This document shows positions 1 to 9,354 of a DNA stretch of 60,752 nt, in pieces. Source of the stretch: Staphylococcus petrasii (GTDB taxonomy: Bacteria > Bacillota > Bacilli > Staphylococcales > Staphylococcaceae); the NCBI RefSeq assembly GCF_002902565.1, contig NZ_PPRC01000008.1:1-60752 (forward strand), written 5' to 3'. Below the pieces are notes generated by a model, which had not been told where the DNA came from, made no database searches, and worked only from the letters and a program-made list of their open reading frames with translations. The translations under genes were made by a program, and so were the position numbers. Numbering within the stretch: position 1 is the first letter of the stretch; each line of letters starts with the position of its first letter.

Positions 1-208
1 CTCGTCAACCTCATCTATATAGTGATGACAATTAAATTTGGTATTCGTTCTATTGATGCCTTATTATTACTAAACATTTAAAATATTTTGAATATGTAAA
101 CAAGTATGACTTAAAAAAGTAAATACGTTCAGTGTTTTCTAAATTAATAAGAAATAAAATATATTGCAACATTGAAGTAAATTATATAAGTGATAACATT
201 TCTCAATT

Positions 209-223
209 AGAAAACGCTTCCAT
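209..223 (-). promoter_or_regulatory. Catabolite-responsive element (CcpA site)
   Basis: Read on the minus strand the site is ATGGAAGCGTTTTCT, which matches the cre consensus WTGNAARCGNWWWCA at 14 of 15 positions. It lies 22 bp upstream of a TATAAT on the same strand (186-181), so bound CcpA would cover the -35 region. CcpA repression of TCA-cycle genes including sdh is known in staphylococci; that this site acts on an off-window sdhC is inference. Confidence 0.5.
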
Positions 224-282
224 ACTTCCTTAAAAAAATAAGCTTTTTGTTAACTTTATTGTAACATTTTTTATATGTTTTT

Positions 283-309
283 GGGGTATGAGAATAATTC
301 TCATACCCC
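283..309. terminator. Perfect 27-nt palindrome, terminator-like on the plus strand
   Basis: Thirteen-base arms around a single A are perfectly complementary (GGGGTATGAGAAT and its complement). A run of seven T follows on the plus strand, so it fits an intrinsic terminator for plus-strand transcripts. On the uvrC (minus) strand it is followed by A-rich sequence, so it is not a normal uvrC terminator. The central 15 bases, TGAGAATAATTCTCA, also resemble a Fur box (TGATAATNATTATCA, 13 of 15). Confidence 0.5.
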
Positions 310-320
310 TTTTTTTGAAA

Positions 321-2105
321 TCAATCGTTTTTAAGTGCTTGTTGTAAATTTTTCGCTACTTTTTCAGGAAGTCCTGCAGCTTGTAAATCACTTACACTCG
401 CTTCTTTCATCTTCTTAATAGAACCAAATGTACGTAATAGTTTAGTTTTACGTTTACTTCCAATACCATCTACTGTATCAAGTACAGATTGTAAACCTGT
501 TTTTTGACGAGTTTGACGATGGAAAGTAATCGCAAATCGATGGACTTCGTCTTGAATACGATGTAGTAAGTAGAATGCTTGGCTATTTTTCTTCATTGGC
601 ACTACTTCAGCATTAGCGCCGTAAAGTAATTCAGAGGTTTGGTGTTTGTCATTTTTTCTTAAACCAGCGACTGGAATGTCTAAGCCTAATTCATTTTCCA
701 AAACATCAATAACGCCTGACATATGCCCTTTACCACCATCGACGATAATTAGGTCTGGCAAAGGAAGGCCCTCGTTCAATACACGTGTATAGCGACGACG
801 CACGACTTCGCGCATCGATTTATAATCATCTGGGCCTTTTACAGTCTTAATTTTATATTTACGGTAACCTTTCTTATCAGGTTTACCATCTACAAATGTA
901 ACCATCGCTGAAACGGGATCTACCCCTTGAATATTTGAGTTATCAAAGGCTTCAATACGAATTGGCGTTTGAATGCCCATACGTTCGCCTAACTCTTCAA
1001 TCGCTTTAACTGTGCGCGATTCATCTTTAGCAATTAGCTTGAACTTATTATCAAGGGCTACTTCTGCGTTATGATTTGCTAAATCAACCATTTCCTTTTT
1101 AGTACCTCTTGCCGGTTGGACAATTTTAGTGTCCACAACAGAATGAATAATATCTTTATCAAGATTTTTAGGAACATGGACTTCTTTAGGTAAAATGTGT
1201 TGATTTAAGCTATAGAATTGGCCTATGAAGGTATAAAATTCTTCTTCCTCAGTTTGTTGTATAGGAATCATCGTAGCATCACGTTGAATCATATTACCTT
1301 GGCGAATAAAGAATACTTGAATACACATCCAACCTTTAGACACACTATAACCGAAGACGTCTCGAATAGTATTATCTGAAGACATGATTTTTTGTTTTTT
1401 AGTTAAATTATGGATATGTTGTATTAAATCTCTATATTCTTTCGCACGTTCAAAATCTAATTTTTCACTTGCATCCATCATACGAGTTTCTAAATTATTC
1501 AAAATCGTTTTATCTTCACCATTTAGAAAATCACTAATTTCACGTGTCATTTGAGCATATTTTTGTTGATCAACATCATATACACATGGTCCCATGCATT
1601 GCCCGATATGGTAATACAGACATAATTTATCTGGCATGTTGTCACATTTTCTAAATGGATAAATACGATCTAATAACTTTTTCGTTTCTTGCGCAGAATA
1701 CACATTTGGATAAGGTCCAAAGTATTTACCTGAACCTTTCTTAACGGTTCTTGTAACGATTAATCTTGGATGTTTCTCTTTTGTGATTTTTATAAATGGA
1801 TAACTTTTATCATCTTTTAATAAAATATTGTAGCGAGGTTGGTATTGTTTAATTAAATTTAATTCTAATAAAAGTGATTCAGTTTCACTTGAAGTTACTA
1901 TAAATTCAAAATTTCTAATTTCAGCTACTAAACGCGTTGTTTTGGCATCATGCGCGCCAGTGAAATATGAGCGTAATCGATTTCTAAGACGCTTCGCCTT
2001 ACCTACATAAATGACTTGGTCGTTACGGTCTTTCATGAGATAACAACCTGGTTCAAATGGAACTACGCTCAATTTATCTCTAATCTTATCTTGGTAGTCT
2101 GCCAT
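321..2105 (-). CDS. uvrC: UvrABC system protein C (excinuclease subunit C)
   Basis: The incision nuclease of bacterial nucleotide excision repair: it joins the UvrB-DNA complex and cuts both sides of the lesion. The 594 residues match the family length. An N-terminal GIY-YIG domain (about 14-92, with GCYLM and VIYVGKAK) makes the 3' cut, a UVR motif for UvrB contact lies near 203-235, an RNase H-like domain for the 5' cut follows from about 380 ([19 protein letters not shown]), and helix-hairpin-helix motifs ([13 protein letters not shown]) end the protein. The ATG follows a strong GGAGGAAGGAGG site. It is last in the zapA-to-uvrC gene run, behind a terminator at 2141-2182. Confidence 0.97.
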   Translation of the reverse strand: MADYQDKIRDKLSVVPFEPGCYLMKDRNDQVIYVGKAKRLRNRLRSYFTGAHDAKTTRLVAEIRNFEFIVTSSETESLLLELNLIKQYQPRYNILLKDDKSYPFIKITKEKHPRLIVTRTVKKGSGKYFGPYPNVYSAQETKKLLDRIYPFRKCDNMPDKLCLYYHIGQCMGPCVYDVDQQKYAQMTREISDFLNGEDKTILNNLETRMMDASEKLDFERAKEYRDLIQHIHNLTKKQKIMSSDNTIRDVFGYSVSKGWMCIQVFFIRQGNMIQRDATMIPIQQTEEEEFYTFIGQFYSLNQHILPKEVHVPKNLDKDIIHSVVDTKIVQPARGTKKEMVDLANHNAEVALDNKFKLIAKDESRTVKAIEELGERMGIQTPIRIEAFDNSNIQGVDPVSAMVTFVDGKPDKKGYRKYKIKTVKGPDDYKSMREVVRRRYTRVLNEGLPLPDLIIVDGGKGHMSGVIDVLENELGLDIPVAGLRKNDKHQTSELLYGANAEVVPMKKNSQAFYLLHRIQDEVHRFAITFHRQTRQKTGLQSVLDTVDGIGSKRKTKLLRTFGSIKKMKEASVSDLQAAGLPEKVAKNLQQALKND

Positions 2106-2140
2106 TAATGTCCTCCTTCCTCCTATTTTAAAGACATATA

Positions 2141-2182
2141 AAAAAGACGGAGCGATTACATTTAATGTAATGCCCCAGTCTT
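2141..2182 (-). terminator. Intrinsic terminator after trxA
   Basis: On the minus strand AAGACTGGGGCATTACAT pairs with the following ATGTAATCGCTCCGTCTT, with a few internal mismatches, and runs into six T. It lies between trxA and uvrC, so uvrC either has its own promoter or depends on readthrough. Confidence 0.75.
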
Positions 2183-2201
2183 AATTACTTTATAGTCATT
2201 C

Positions 2202-2516
2202 TTATAGATGTTTGTCTAAAACTTCAGCTAAGTTTTCTTTAGGTTGGAAACCAACTACTTTATCGACTGGTTCGCCATCTTTAAATACGATTAAAGTTGG
2301 GATACTCATTACTTCAAATTTAGCAGCAGTTGAAGGATTTTCATCTACATCTAATTTTAAGATGTCAGCTTTACCGTCATAATCACCTGCTAATTCTTCT
2401 AATACAGGTGCAATCATTTTACAAGGTCCACACCAAGTAGCCCAGAAGTCTACTAATTTAACGCCTGATTGAATGTTTTCATCAAAGTTTGAATCCGTTA
2501 CTTTTACGATTGCCAT
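2202..2516 (-). CDS. trxA: Thioredoxin
   Basis: Small cytoplasmic dithiol reductant recycled by thioredoxin reductase and used by ribonucleotide reductase, peroxidases and methionine sulfoxide reductases. The 104-residue product has the WCGPC active site (Cys29, Cys32) and the cis-proline loop IPT near residue 74. I chose the ATG at 2516 rather than an upstream in-frame TTG at 2525, because AAGGAGG at 2527-2533 is then about ten bases away and the N-terminus MAIVKVTD matches other staphylococci. The promoter (2554-2592) has AGCA boxes typical of Spx-activated genes. Confidence 0.97.
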   Translation of the reverse strand: MAIVKVTDSNFDENIQSGVKLVDFWATWCGPCKMIAPVLEELAGDYDGKADILKLDVDENPSTAAKFEVMSIPTLIVFKDGEPVDKVVGFQPKENLAEVLDKHL

Positions 2517-2553
2517 AATTGCCAATCCTCCTTAAATTTTGAATGATGAGCAA

Positions 2554-2592
2554 ATTATAACAGACTTTAATCGCATCTGCATTGCTCTTGCT
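2554..2592 (-). promoter_or_regulatory. trxA promoter with Spx-type AGCA element
   Basis: On the minus strand a TATAAT (2559-2554) is preceded by AGCA at 2592-2589, which is -45 to -42 if the first T is -12; a second AGCA lies at 2586-2583. There is no good -35. Spx-dependent promoters such as trxA in Bacillus subtilis carry AGCA near -44 and a poor -35, so disulfide-stress activation by Spx is likely. Spacing is seen; regulation is inferred. Confidence 0.5.
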
Positions 2593-2716
2593 CAATTAAT
2601 CCATTTCTTGTTTTTAAAAAAAATTACTTATAAATCATTGATTTATTATTTCACTCGCTTTATTGTACGTCAAATAAATAAAAAATCAACTTCCTTGCTT
2701 ACAAAAACATTATAAA

Positions 2717-5068
2717 TTATTTGAGCTCAGCTACAGTCACGCCGAAGCCACCTTCACTTGGCATACCACCTCGGAATGATTTCACACTTTTATGTTTCTT
2801 CAAGTGATTTTGTACGGCTTTTTGTAAGGCACCTGTACCTTTACCATGAATGATATATACTTGCTCATAGTTACTTAACACCGCTTGATCGATATATTGA
2901 TCTAATTCACCGACCGCTTCTTCATAACGGTAACCTCTTAAGTCTAGTTCTGTTTTAATCGTTTGACGATTTTGACGCGTCACCATTTTAACTGGCTTTT
3001 CTTTTTTCTTCTTCGATTTTTCTAAATCTTCAATAGGCAATTTCATTTTAATGATGCCCATTTGCACGACGGCTTCATCATCACCAACAAGTTCTAATAC
3101 TTCACCTTTTTGGCCATAAGATAAAACTTTCACTTCGTCTCCAGCGTGAATTTCATCATATTTTTGTTTTTGAACATTTTGTTTAATGGATTTTGCTTCA
3201 TATTGATCATCTAATTGTTTTTTCTTATCAATTAATTCGTGTTCTTTAACATCGGCGCCTTTTTTATCTCGCAATTCGCGTAATTCTTTTAAAATCTCGT
3301 CTGCTTCTTTAGTTGCAGATTTTACACGTTGATTTGCTTTTTCTTTGGCCTCGTCCATTAATTTTTGTTCATAATTTTTATACTGTTGATACTGTTGTTC
3401 AAGGTCATCATGTGTTGTTTTAGCTTCTCTCAATAATCGGTCTAATTCAATACGTTGTTCATCTACACGTTTTGAATTCTTTTCAAGTGATTCAATCATT
3501 GAATTAATTTCTTGTTCATCTGTACCAATCATTGTTTTAGCTTTATTGATGATATTCAGTTTGAGGCCTAATTTTTTAGAAATATCGAAAGCATTCGAAC
3601 GTCCTGGAACGCCCATCAATAATTTATACGTAGGACTCAATGTATTCACGTCAAATTCAACGCTGGCATTCATTACACCTTCACGATTATAGCTATAAGC
3701 TTTAAGCTCTGGATAATGCGTTGTCGCCATTACTAAAGAGCCAATCTCACGAACGTGATCTAGAATACTCATAGCAAGCGCTGCCCCTTCACTAGGGTCC
3801 GTCCCTGCACCTAATTCATCAAATAAGACTAAGCTGTTCTTATCTGTCTCTTTCAAAATTTCAACGATATTTTTCATATGAGAAGAGAAAGTAGATAATG
3901 ATTGTTCGATAGATTGCTCGTCCCCGATATCACAATAAACGTTCTCAAAGACGCTTAATTGGCTACCATCTAATGTAGGAATGAGTAAACCTGATTGCGC
4001 CATCACAATGATGAGACCTAACGTTTTAAGTGTGACTGTTTTACCACCTGTGTTAGGACCTGTAATAATCACCGTTTCAATATCATCAATAAATTCAATA
4101 GTATTCGCTACTACAGTTTCTCTATTTAATAAAGGATGATAAGCATTTGGTAAATAAACCGTTCTTTCTTTATAAAATGTAGGTTTAGTCCCTTTAATTG
4201 AACGCGCATAACGTGCTTTAGCCGTTAAGAAATCAATGTGTCCCATTACAGATTCTGCTACTAAACAGCCATCCGCCTCAGCCGCTACTAATCCCGTTAA
4301 TTCTGTTAAGATACGCTCACGTTCAACCGCTTCATCATTGCGTAAACGACTAATTTGATTATTCATTTCTACTATTGAAGATGGCTCAATATATAACGTT
4401 TGGCCAGACGCAGATTGATCATGCACAATCCCTTTAAAGTCCTGACGATATTCTGCTTTAACCGGAATAACATTTCGGTCATTACGCACCGTAATAATCG
4501 CATCAGATAATTTCTTCTGATTCGCTTGACTCTTCACAATACGGTCTAAATTCTGTCTAATACGTTGGTTCGTGCTCGAAATCTTGCTTCGAATGCCTTG
4601 TAACTCATAACTTGCATTATCATATAAATCGTACGTATCACATTTCTCATTGATTTCTTGGAAAAGGTCTGAAAGTACTGGTAGCTGGTTCATCTTATCA
4701 TTCAAGATAGGATATTTAACAACCTCTTCATCTTCTTCAAGTAATTGATTATAAAATGTCTTAAATTGATTCTGAACTTGAATTAAACGTTTAATCAAAT
4801 TCAATTCAGAAACATTCAGTACCCCACCAATCGTAGCACGATGAATCAATGGTGAGACTTTGGCTAAACCACTTAAACTAGGCATACGATGTTTATTATA
4901 AATTTGTGAGATTTCATCTGTTTCATTCATTTGAAACTCTACTGTTTCAAAATCCGTTGCTGGAGACATCTTAGACACTTTTTCACGTCCTAAATCACTC
5001 ACTGTTTCAGAAGCAACAAATGATTTAATTTTATCAAATTCTAAGACGTCTAATGTTTTTTGTCTCAT
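2717..5068 (-). CDS. mutS2: Endonuclease MutS2 / ribosome-rescue ATPase
   Basis: A MutS-family ATPase of 783 residues that lacks the mismatch-recognition domain. A Walker A (GPNTGGKT) lies near residue 340, a Walker B ([13 protein letters not shown]) near 415, a long charged coiled-coil clamp spans about 510-640, and a C-terminal Smr domain holds LDLRG and HGKGTGAL (about 707-783). MutS2 was first linked to suppression of recombination; in B. subtilis it also splits collided ribosomes. Its ATG is nine bases past the polX stop, with AGAGGGA as ribosome site, so the two are co-translated. Confidence 0.95.
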   Translation of the reverse strand: MRQKTLDVLEFDKIKSFVASETVSDLGREKVSKMSPATDFETVEFQMNETDEISQIYNKHRMPSLSGLAKVSPLIHRATIGGVLNVSELNLIKRLIQVQNQFKTFYNQLLEEDEEVVKYPILNDKMNQLPVLSDLFQEINEKCDTYDLYDNASYELQGIRSKISSTNQRIRQNLDRIVKSQANQKKLSDAIITVRNDRNVIPVKAEYRQDFKGIVHDQSASGQTLYIEPSSIVEMNNQISRLRNDEAVERERILTELTGLVAAEADGCLVAESVMGHIDFLTAKARYARSIKGTKPTFYKERTVYLPNAYHPLLNRETVVANTIEFIDDIETVIITGPNTGGKTVTLKTLGLIIVMAQSGLLIPTLDGSQLSVFENVYCDIGDEQSIEQSLSTFSSHMKNIVEILKETDKNSLVLFDELGAGTDPSEGAALAMSILDHVREIGSLVMATTHYPELKAYSYNREGVMNASVEFDVNTLSPTYKLLMGVPGRSNAFDISKKLGLKLNIINKAKTMIGTDEQEINSMIESLEKNSKRVDEQRIELDRLLREAKTTHDDLEQQYQQYKNYEQKLMDEAKEKANQRVKSATKEADEILKELRELRDKKGADVKEHELIDKKKQLDDQYEAKSIKQNVQKQKYDEIHAGDEVKVLSYGQKGEVLELVGDDEAVVQMGIIKMKLPIEDLEKSKKKKEKPVKMVTRQNRQTIKTELDLRGYRYEEAVGELDQYIDQAVLSNYEQVYIIHGKGTGALQKAVQNHLKKHKSVKSFRGGMPSEGGFGVTVAELK

Positions 5069-5077
5069 ACAATCCCT

Positions 5078-6790
5078 CTATTTCTTCAATTTTATATTAT
5101 TTTCTACTAAATCTTTAAATGCTTCCCTAGACATTGTATTAATGACTCTATCTTTATGGACGAAACCTTTCTGTGCAGTTGCTACACCATATTTCATAAA
5201 GTCTAAGTGATCAATATGATGCGCATCCGTATTAATTGTTAATCTAACGTTTGGATATTTTCTTACTATGTCTGCATTTAAATCCAAACGACCTGGGTTA
5301 GCATTAATTTCCATAATAGTATTGGTTTCTTCCGCCAATTTCATCAACTGTTCAATATTTGGCTCATAACCTTTACGGCCACCTACAATTCGACCTGTAG
5401 GATGTGCAATATGTCTGACATAAGGATTGCGACATGCATTTTCTAGACGCTTCATAATTTCTTCTTCAGGTTGATTAAAGCTTTGGTGAATAGACGCAAT
5501 CACGTAATCTAATTGCGCTAAAACGTCATAATCATAATCTAATGAGCCATCTGGTAGAATATCCATTTCTGTACCTGAATAGACATCGATTTCTTTATAT
5601 TCTTCATTCAGTTTTTTAATTTCTTCATTTTGGCGCAATAATCTTTCTACTTGTAAACCATTCGCTACTCTTAAACTTTTAGAATGGTCAGTAATCGCCA
5701 TAAATTGGTAACCCTTTTCAATATTGGCTTCGATCATTTCTCGAATTGAAAAAGCACCATCACTATATGTCGTATGCATATGGATATCGCCATTAATATC
5801 GTCTAACGTAATAATATTGCTTAAATCTTTATCGAATTCACTGCCATCTTCGCGCATCGCTGGGTCTATCCATTCACTACCAAAGTGTTGGTAAATTTCC
5901 GCTTCACTTTGGAATTGTAGAAGCGTGCCATCTTGTTGTTCAATACCATATTCACTGACTTTTTCCTTTTTCGCTTTCGCCAGCTGTCTAATGCGAATAT
6001 TGTGGTCTTTAGAACCCGTGAAGTGTTGTAACGTATGATAGTAAGCAGCAGGTTCGATTAATCTAAAGTCTACACCAACTGTTTCGTCATCATATGTTAA
6101 CTCAAGCGAAACTTTAGTTTGACCTACAGCCACTTCTTTAACTTTATTCGGAATCTCTAATAATTGTTGTTGCACTTTATCAGGATGGTTTGTGCTGATA
6201 ATATAATCTAAGTCTTTGCTCATTTCTTTATAACGACGGAAGCTTCCAGCTACAGAATATTTATCAACGTCTTCTAAAGTCTCTAAATATTCACTAATCG
6301 TTTGATTTAATTTGCGCATCAACCCAATTGGATAACGATCTTTTTTAGCACCTAACGCTTTCACAGCTTCTAAAATATTTTGTTCCGTCTTTTTAGCAAA
6401 ACCGCTTAATTCACTCACCTTGCCATTTTCACATGCGACTTGAAGGCTTTCTTTATCTGTAATATTAAGCTCTTTGTACAATTTCGCTATTTTTTTACTA
6501 CCTAAACCTTGAATCTTCATTAAGGGAATTAATCCTTCAGGTACAACTTGTTGAAGTTCATGTAAGGTAGTTGATTCTCCTGTATTACGATATTCATTGA
6601 TAACATCCCCTACACCTTTACCAATCCCTTTTAATTCTGTCACATCTTCAATTTCGTCTAAAGTACGCTCATCGATTTCTAAACTTTGTGCTGCCTTTCT
6701 ATATGCAGAAACTTTAAATGTATTTTCTCCATTTAATTCCATATATATGGCTATTTTTTCTAATAATTGAATTACATCTTTTTTAGTCAC
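5078..6790 (-). CDS. polX: DNA polymerase/3'-5' exonuclease PolX
   Basis: Family X repair polymerase with a PHP domain, used for gap filling in base excision repair. Helix-hairpin-helix motifs occupy the first 150 residues, a Pol beta-like nucleotidyltransferase core carries GSFRRYKEMSKDLDY, and a C-terminal PHP domain starts near residue 330 with the metal motif HMHTTYSDG and ITDHSKS. I chose a GTG start at 6790: GGAG precedes it by eight bases and the product is then 570 residues, as in S. aureus. An upstream in-frame ATG at 6823 would lie inside a terminator hairpin. It sits between cvpA and mutS2, as in B. subtilis. Confidence 0.93.
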   Translation of the reverse strand: MTKKDVIQLLEKIAIYMELNGENTFKVSAYRKAAQSLEIDERTLDEIEDVTELKGIGKGVGDVINEYRNTGESTTLHELQQVVPEGLIPLMKIQGLGSKKIAKLYKELNITDKESLQVACENGKVSELSGFAKKTEQNILEAVKALGAKKDRYPIGLMRKLNQTISEYLETLEDVDKYSVAGSFRRYKEMSKDLDYIISTNHPDKVQQQLLEIPNKVKEVAVGQTKVSLELTYDDETVGVDFRLIEPAAYYHTLQHFTGSKDHNIRIRQLAKAKKEKVSEYGIEQQDGTLLQFQSEAEIYQHFGSEWIDPAMREDGSEFDKDLSNIITLDDINGDIHMHTTYSDGAFSIREMIEANIEKGYQFMAITDHSKSLRVANGLQVERLLRQNEEIKKLNEEYKEIDVYSGTEMDILPDGSLDYDYDVLAQLDYVIASIHQSFNQPEEEIMKRLENACRNPYVRHIAHPTGRIVGGRKGYEPNIEQLMKLAEETNTIMEINANPGRLDLNADIVRKYPNVRLTINTDAHHIDHLDFMKYGVATAQKGFVHKDRVINTMSREAFKDLVENNIKLKK

Positions 6791-6805
6791 TACACTCACT
6801 CCATA

Positions 6806-6852
6806 AAAAGAAGACCAGGACATTTAACATAGTCTTATTGTCCTGACCTCAT
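6806..6852 (-). terminator. Terminator hairpin between cvpA and polX
   Basis: On the minus strand AGGTCAGGACA pairs with TGTCCTGGTCTT around an AT-rich loop and is followed by TTCTTTTT. The hairpin ends about 15 bases before the polX GTG, so it partly overlaps the polX ribosome-binding region. It should reduce transcription from zapA-cvpA into polX-mutS2. Confidence 0.75.
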
Positions 6853-6867
6853 ATCAGTTTTGTTTTA

Positions 6868-7389
6868 TTATAAGTTTAAAATATAGGACGATAACCATGG
6901 TGTGTGAAATAAAATGCCACTTCCTATTATTGAATGCGATAAACTTTGTTGTAACCAGTCAACTGGATATAAAGCTACTATGTATAGCACCAGTTGAAGT
7001 AAAATGATAGCCAATACTGGACTAATCACACAACCCAATATCCTACTTATTAATGAAATATTTTGATACGTCACTATATTATCAAAAGTTACAATAATAA
7101 GATATAAAAGCAACTTGCTAATAAACATAATTAAAATAAAAGCGAAAATGGTATCAAAACGTTGTTGTAACTCATTAAAGTGAAATGCATATGCCGTATC
7201 GTAAGCAATTGTCTTGGGGAAAGGTATAAACACAATAAGTTGTTTAGCAATAGAACGATAAAAATGATGCGCAATAATCAACGAGACTATCGTTGCTAAT
7301 AAATGCAAACTACTGAGCCAAATGCCCCTTCTAAATCCCATCACAATATAATAAATGATGATTAGTACAACAATGACATCAATTAGCAT
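6868..7389 (-). CDS. CvpA family membrane protein
   Basis: A 173-residue integral membrane protein with four hydrophobic stretches (about 1-25, 28-50, 78-105 and 115-145) and a GFRRGIW segment after the first. This is the pattern of the CvpA/colicin V production family (YshB in B. subtilis), whose molecular function is not settled. The start codon directly abuts the zapA stop with no gap, so the two are translationally coupled, and the order zapA-cvpA-polX-mutS2 is conserved across Bacillales. Confidence 0.85.
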   Translation of the reverse strand: MLIDVIVVLIIIYYIVMGFRRGIWLSSLHLLATIVSLIIAHHFYRSIAKQLIVFIPFPKTIAYDTAYAFHFNELQQRFDTIFAFILIMFISKLLLYLIIVTFDNIVTYQNISLISRILGCVISPVLAIILLQLVLYIVALYPVDWLQQSLSHSIIGSGILFHTPWLSSYILNL

Positions 7390-7656
7390 CTATTCTTCTC
7401 GATGTTTTAATTGTTGAATTTCTTGACGGAGCTTACGATTTTCCTCTTCTAACTTAACTTTCTCATGCATAATATTCACTGCTGTTAAAATAGATTTTCT
7501 TGTTGTATCTAACCCAGATGATTTACGTCCCATTTCTTTTAACTTTTCATCAACTAAATGCGCCACGTAACGAATATGTTCCGGACTGTCTTCCCCGATA
7601 ATGGTATAATTTTGATCATTAATTGAAACATTAATGCGATTTTTAAACTCTCCCAT
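7390..7656 (-). CDS. zapA: Cell division protein ZapA
   Basis: FtsZ-associated protein that bundles protofilaments and promotes Z-ring assembly at midcell. The 88 residues form an N-terminal globular part (KNRINVSINDQNYTIIGE) followed by a coiled coil rich in Glu, Lys and Leu from about residue 55 to the end, as in short Gram-positive ZapA (YshA). The ATG is preceded by AGGAGTTGAGG. It is the first gene of the zapA-cvpA-polX-mutS2 run and divergent from rnhC, with about 250 bases of shared promoter region. Confidence 0.92.
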   Translation of the reverse strand: MGEFKNRINVSINDQNYTIIGEDSPEHIRYVAHLVDEKLKEMGRKSSGLDTTRKSILTAVNIMHEKVKLEEENRKLRQEIQQLKHREE

Positions 7657-7904
7657 AACCTCAACTCCTGACGTATTTAAATTATTCTAAAGCCTATCAT
7701 GGATAGTTATATAGATATTGCAAACTCTCTTAATTAGTAAATAATCACAATATATTATACATGAGCATACCCTTATTTGTAAGTGGCTAGATACTATACT
7801 TTTACTTCTAAGTCTTTTCACGTTATCTCCTACTCTAGCTAATATATATGTTATCATTATGTAGGTTTTAACAGTATTTTTGAAAAGTGAGGTCAAGCAT
7901 CGTA

Positions 7905-8840
7905 ATGGCTAACGTCGTTCATAAATTAACAGAACAAGAGATTCAACAATTGATGCAACAAGTATCATTTGAAACCTCTCAATTACCTAATGGTATGAAA
8001 GCACGCACAAAGTATAATCAAACAACGATTAATATATATAATTCTGGAAAAGTTATGTTTCAAGGCAAACAAGCAGAAACGGTAGCACAACAATTATTAC
8101 CAAATCATGGCGCTAGTTCAAATGCAACTGCATCTAAGGCGAAGCAAACTTCAGCGACTACTATTTCTTACAATCAGTATAACTGTATCGGCAGTGATGA
8201 AGCGGGCAGTGGTGATTACTTTGGACCACTTACTGTATGTGCCGCTTATGTTTCAAAAGAACATGCCCAAATTTTAAAAACATTAGGCGTCGATGACTCG
8301 AAAAAATTAACCGATCCTAAAATTGTAGAATTGGCAGAACAACTCATTACTTTCTTACCCCATTCTTTACTAACGCTTGATAATATTAAATATAATGAAA
8401 GACAAGCTTTAGGTTGGTCTCAAGTTAAAATGAAAGCTGTATTACATAATGAAGCAATAAAAAACGTGACACAAAAAATTTCTACAGATGAATTAGAATA
8501 CATTGTGATTGACCAATTTGCAGAACGTGGTGTATATCAACGTTATGCCTTAAGTGCACTGCCTTTTCCAGAAATAACGCAATTTGAAACTAAAGGCGAA
8601 TCAAAGTCATTAGCTATCGCTGCAGCAAGCATTATTTCAAGATATGCGTTTGTGAAGCATATGGATCATATCGCGAAAACAATGCGCTGCGACATTCCAA
8701 AAGGCGCTAGCAATAAGGTAGATTTAGCAGCTGCTCGCATTATTGAACAACATGGCATCGCTAAATTAGATAGCATTTCTAAAAAACACTTCAAAAACCG
8801 AGAAAAAGCACAAAACTTAGTTAATAAAAAATATAAATAA
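7905..8840 (+). CDS. rnhC: Ribonuclease HIII
   Basis: Type 2 RNase H that cleaves the RNA strand of RNA-DNA hybrids such as R-loops. An N-terminal TBP-like DNA/RNA-binding domain (about 1-90) precedes the catalytic domain, whose acidic residues are visible in [24 protein letters not shown] and [12 protein letters not shown] chose the ATG at 7905 (MANVVHKL, 311 residues), which agrees with other staphylococci and has GTGAGG about twelve bases upstream; an in-frame GTG at 7887 overlaps that site. It is a single-gene plus-strand unit with its own terminator. Confidence 0.95.
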   Translation: MANVVHKLTEQEIQQLMQQVSFETSQLPNGMKARTKYNQTTINIYNSGKVMFQGKQAETVAQQLLPNHGASSNATASKAKQTSATTISYNQYNCIGSDEAGSGDYFGPLTVCAAYVSKEHAQILKTLGVDDSKKLTDPKIVELAEQLITFLPHSLLTLDNIKYNERQALGWSQVKMKAVLHNEAIKNVTQKISTDELEYIVIDQFAERGVYQRYALSALPFPEITQFETKGESKSLAIAAASIISRYAFVKHMDHIAKTMRCDIPKGASNKVDLAAARIIEQHGIAKLDSISKKHFKNREKAQNLVNKKYK

Positions 8841-8847
8841 ATTACTA

Positions 8848-8880
8848 AAGCCACTTCATACAATTACGAAGTGGCTTTTA
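8848..8880 (+). terminator. rnhC terminator
   Basis: AAAGCCACTTC and GAAGTGGCTTTT form an 11-bp stem with a nine-base loop starting eight bases after the rnhC stop, followed by a short T-rich tail. Confidence 0.8.
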
Positions 8881-8898
8881 CTTTATTCTTGAAAAGTA

Positions 8899-9272
8899 GT
8901 TCTCAGATAGATAACGAAGCGTAGTTGCGTAGACACCTACATCAATAATGAATTTAAATGTTTTAGTACTTAGTTAAGAAATTCTAAAGTTGAATTTCGA
9001 GTGACGTTGCGCGACTCTTGGCGTTTTTTTATTGAACACAAGTGCGCGTGCACTTGCGTAAGGCGTTCTAAGATAGATAACGAAACGTAGTTGAGGGACG
9101 CCTGAGGGAGCAGGATGAGTGTCGAGACCAAGGCTCGACCCAGCCCCCTAGGCAAGCATCTCAACTTAAGTGAGTGAACATCTATCTAAGAACGCCTTTA
9201 CAATACTACAGGCTTGAGCCTTTCCCACTAGAAAGCGAAATAACTTAAGCAAGTGAACATCTATCTTAGAAC
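8899..9272. repeat. Nested palindromic repeat cluster
   Basis: Two left arms, GTTCTCAGATAGATAACGAA... at 8899-8927 and its 27-of-29 match at 9065-9093, are direct repeats. Two right arms at 9163-9193 and 9242-9272 match each other at 28 of 31. The right arms end in the reverse complement of the left-arm start (GTTCTAAGATAGAT, perfect for 9065-9078 against 9259-9272). The unit 9060-9198 is thus a large inverted repeat ending in AAGGCGTTCT/AGAACGCCTT, with an inner GTCGAG/CTCGAC hairpin at 9121-9138. The core is clearly richer in G+C than its surroundings. I see no convincing gene; it looks like a small structured repeat of MITE or REP type. Confidence 0.65.
9039..9056. repeat. Short GC-rich hairpin inside the repeat cluster
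   Basis: CAAGTGC and GCACTTG are perfectly complementary around a GCGT loop. The hairpin lies between the outer left arm and the inner palindromic unit. A run of seven T at 9024-9030 just upstream follows a weaker GAGT/ACTC hairpin and could terminate plus-strand readthrough. Confidence 0.55.
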
Positions 9273-9292
9273 TCATTGAAAAAGTATGTAAA

Positions 9293-9335
9293 AAAACTGT
9301 CGGCAAAATTGGGAAACTTTGTCGACAGTTTTTAT
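9293..9335. terminator. pheT terminator (works in both directions)
   Basis: AAAACTGTCGGCAAA pairs with TTTGTCGACAGTTTT with one mismatch. On the minus strand a run of seven T follows, ending the pheST message about 20 bases after the pheT stop; five T follow on the plus strand too. Confidence 0.85.
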
Positions 9336-9354
9336 ATTATAATCTTTAAATTGA

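Larger units (their letters stand above)
1..320. other. Intergenic region left of uvrC, probable sdhC control region
   Basis: No convincing gene is visible here. In S. aureus and relatives sdhCAB lies directly downstream of uvrC in the same orientation, so a minus-strand sdhC is expected just off the left edge and this segment would be its promoter and leader. It holds a perfect palindrome (283-309), a cre-like CcpA site (209-223) and, on the minus strand, a TATAAT at 186-181. The assignment to sdhC is by synteny only. Confidence 0.5.

Noticed and set aside
1-81. A plus-strand frame open from the first base to a stop at 81
   Set aside because: Only 26 codons of AT-rich, hydrophobic sequence; synteny predicts a minus-strand sdhC leader here. 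The plus-strand terminator at 283-316 keeps it slightly open.
7687-7896. A 69-codon minus-strand frame in the zapA-rnhC gap
   Set aside because: It covers the divergent promoter region, lacks a ribosome site and resembles nothing known.
8970-9164. A 64-codon minus-strand open frame inside the repeat cluster
   Set aside because: It runs through both hairpins and repeat arms, has no ribosome site and an unnatural composition.
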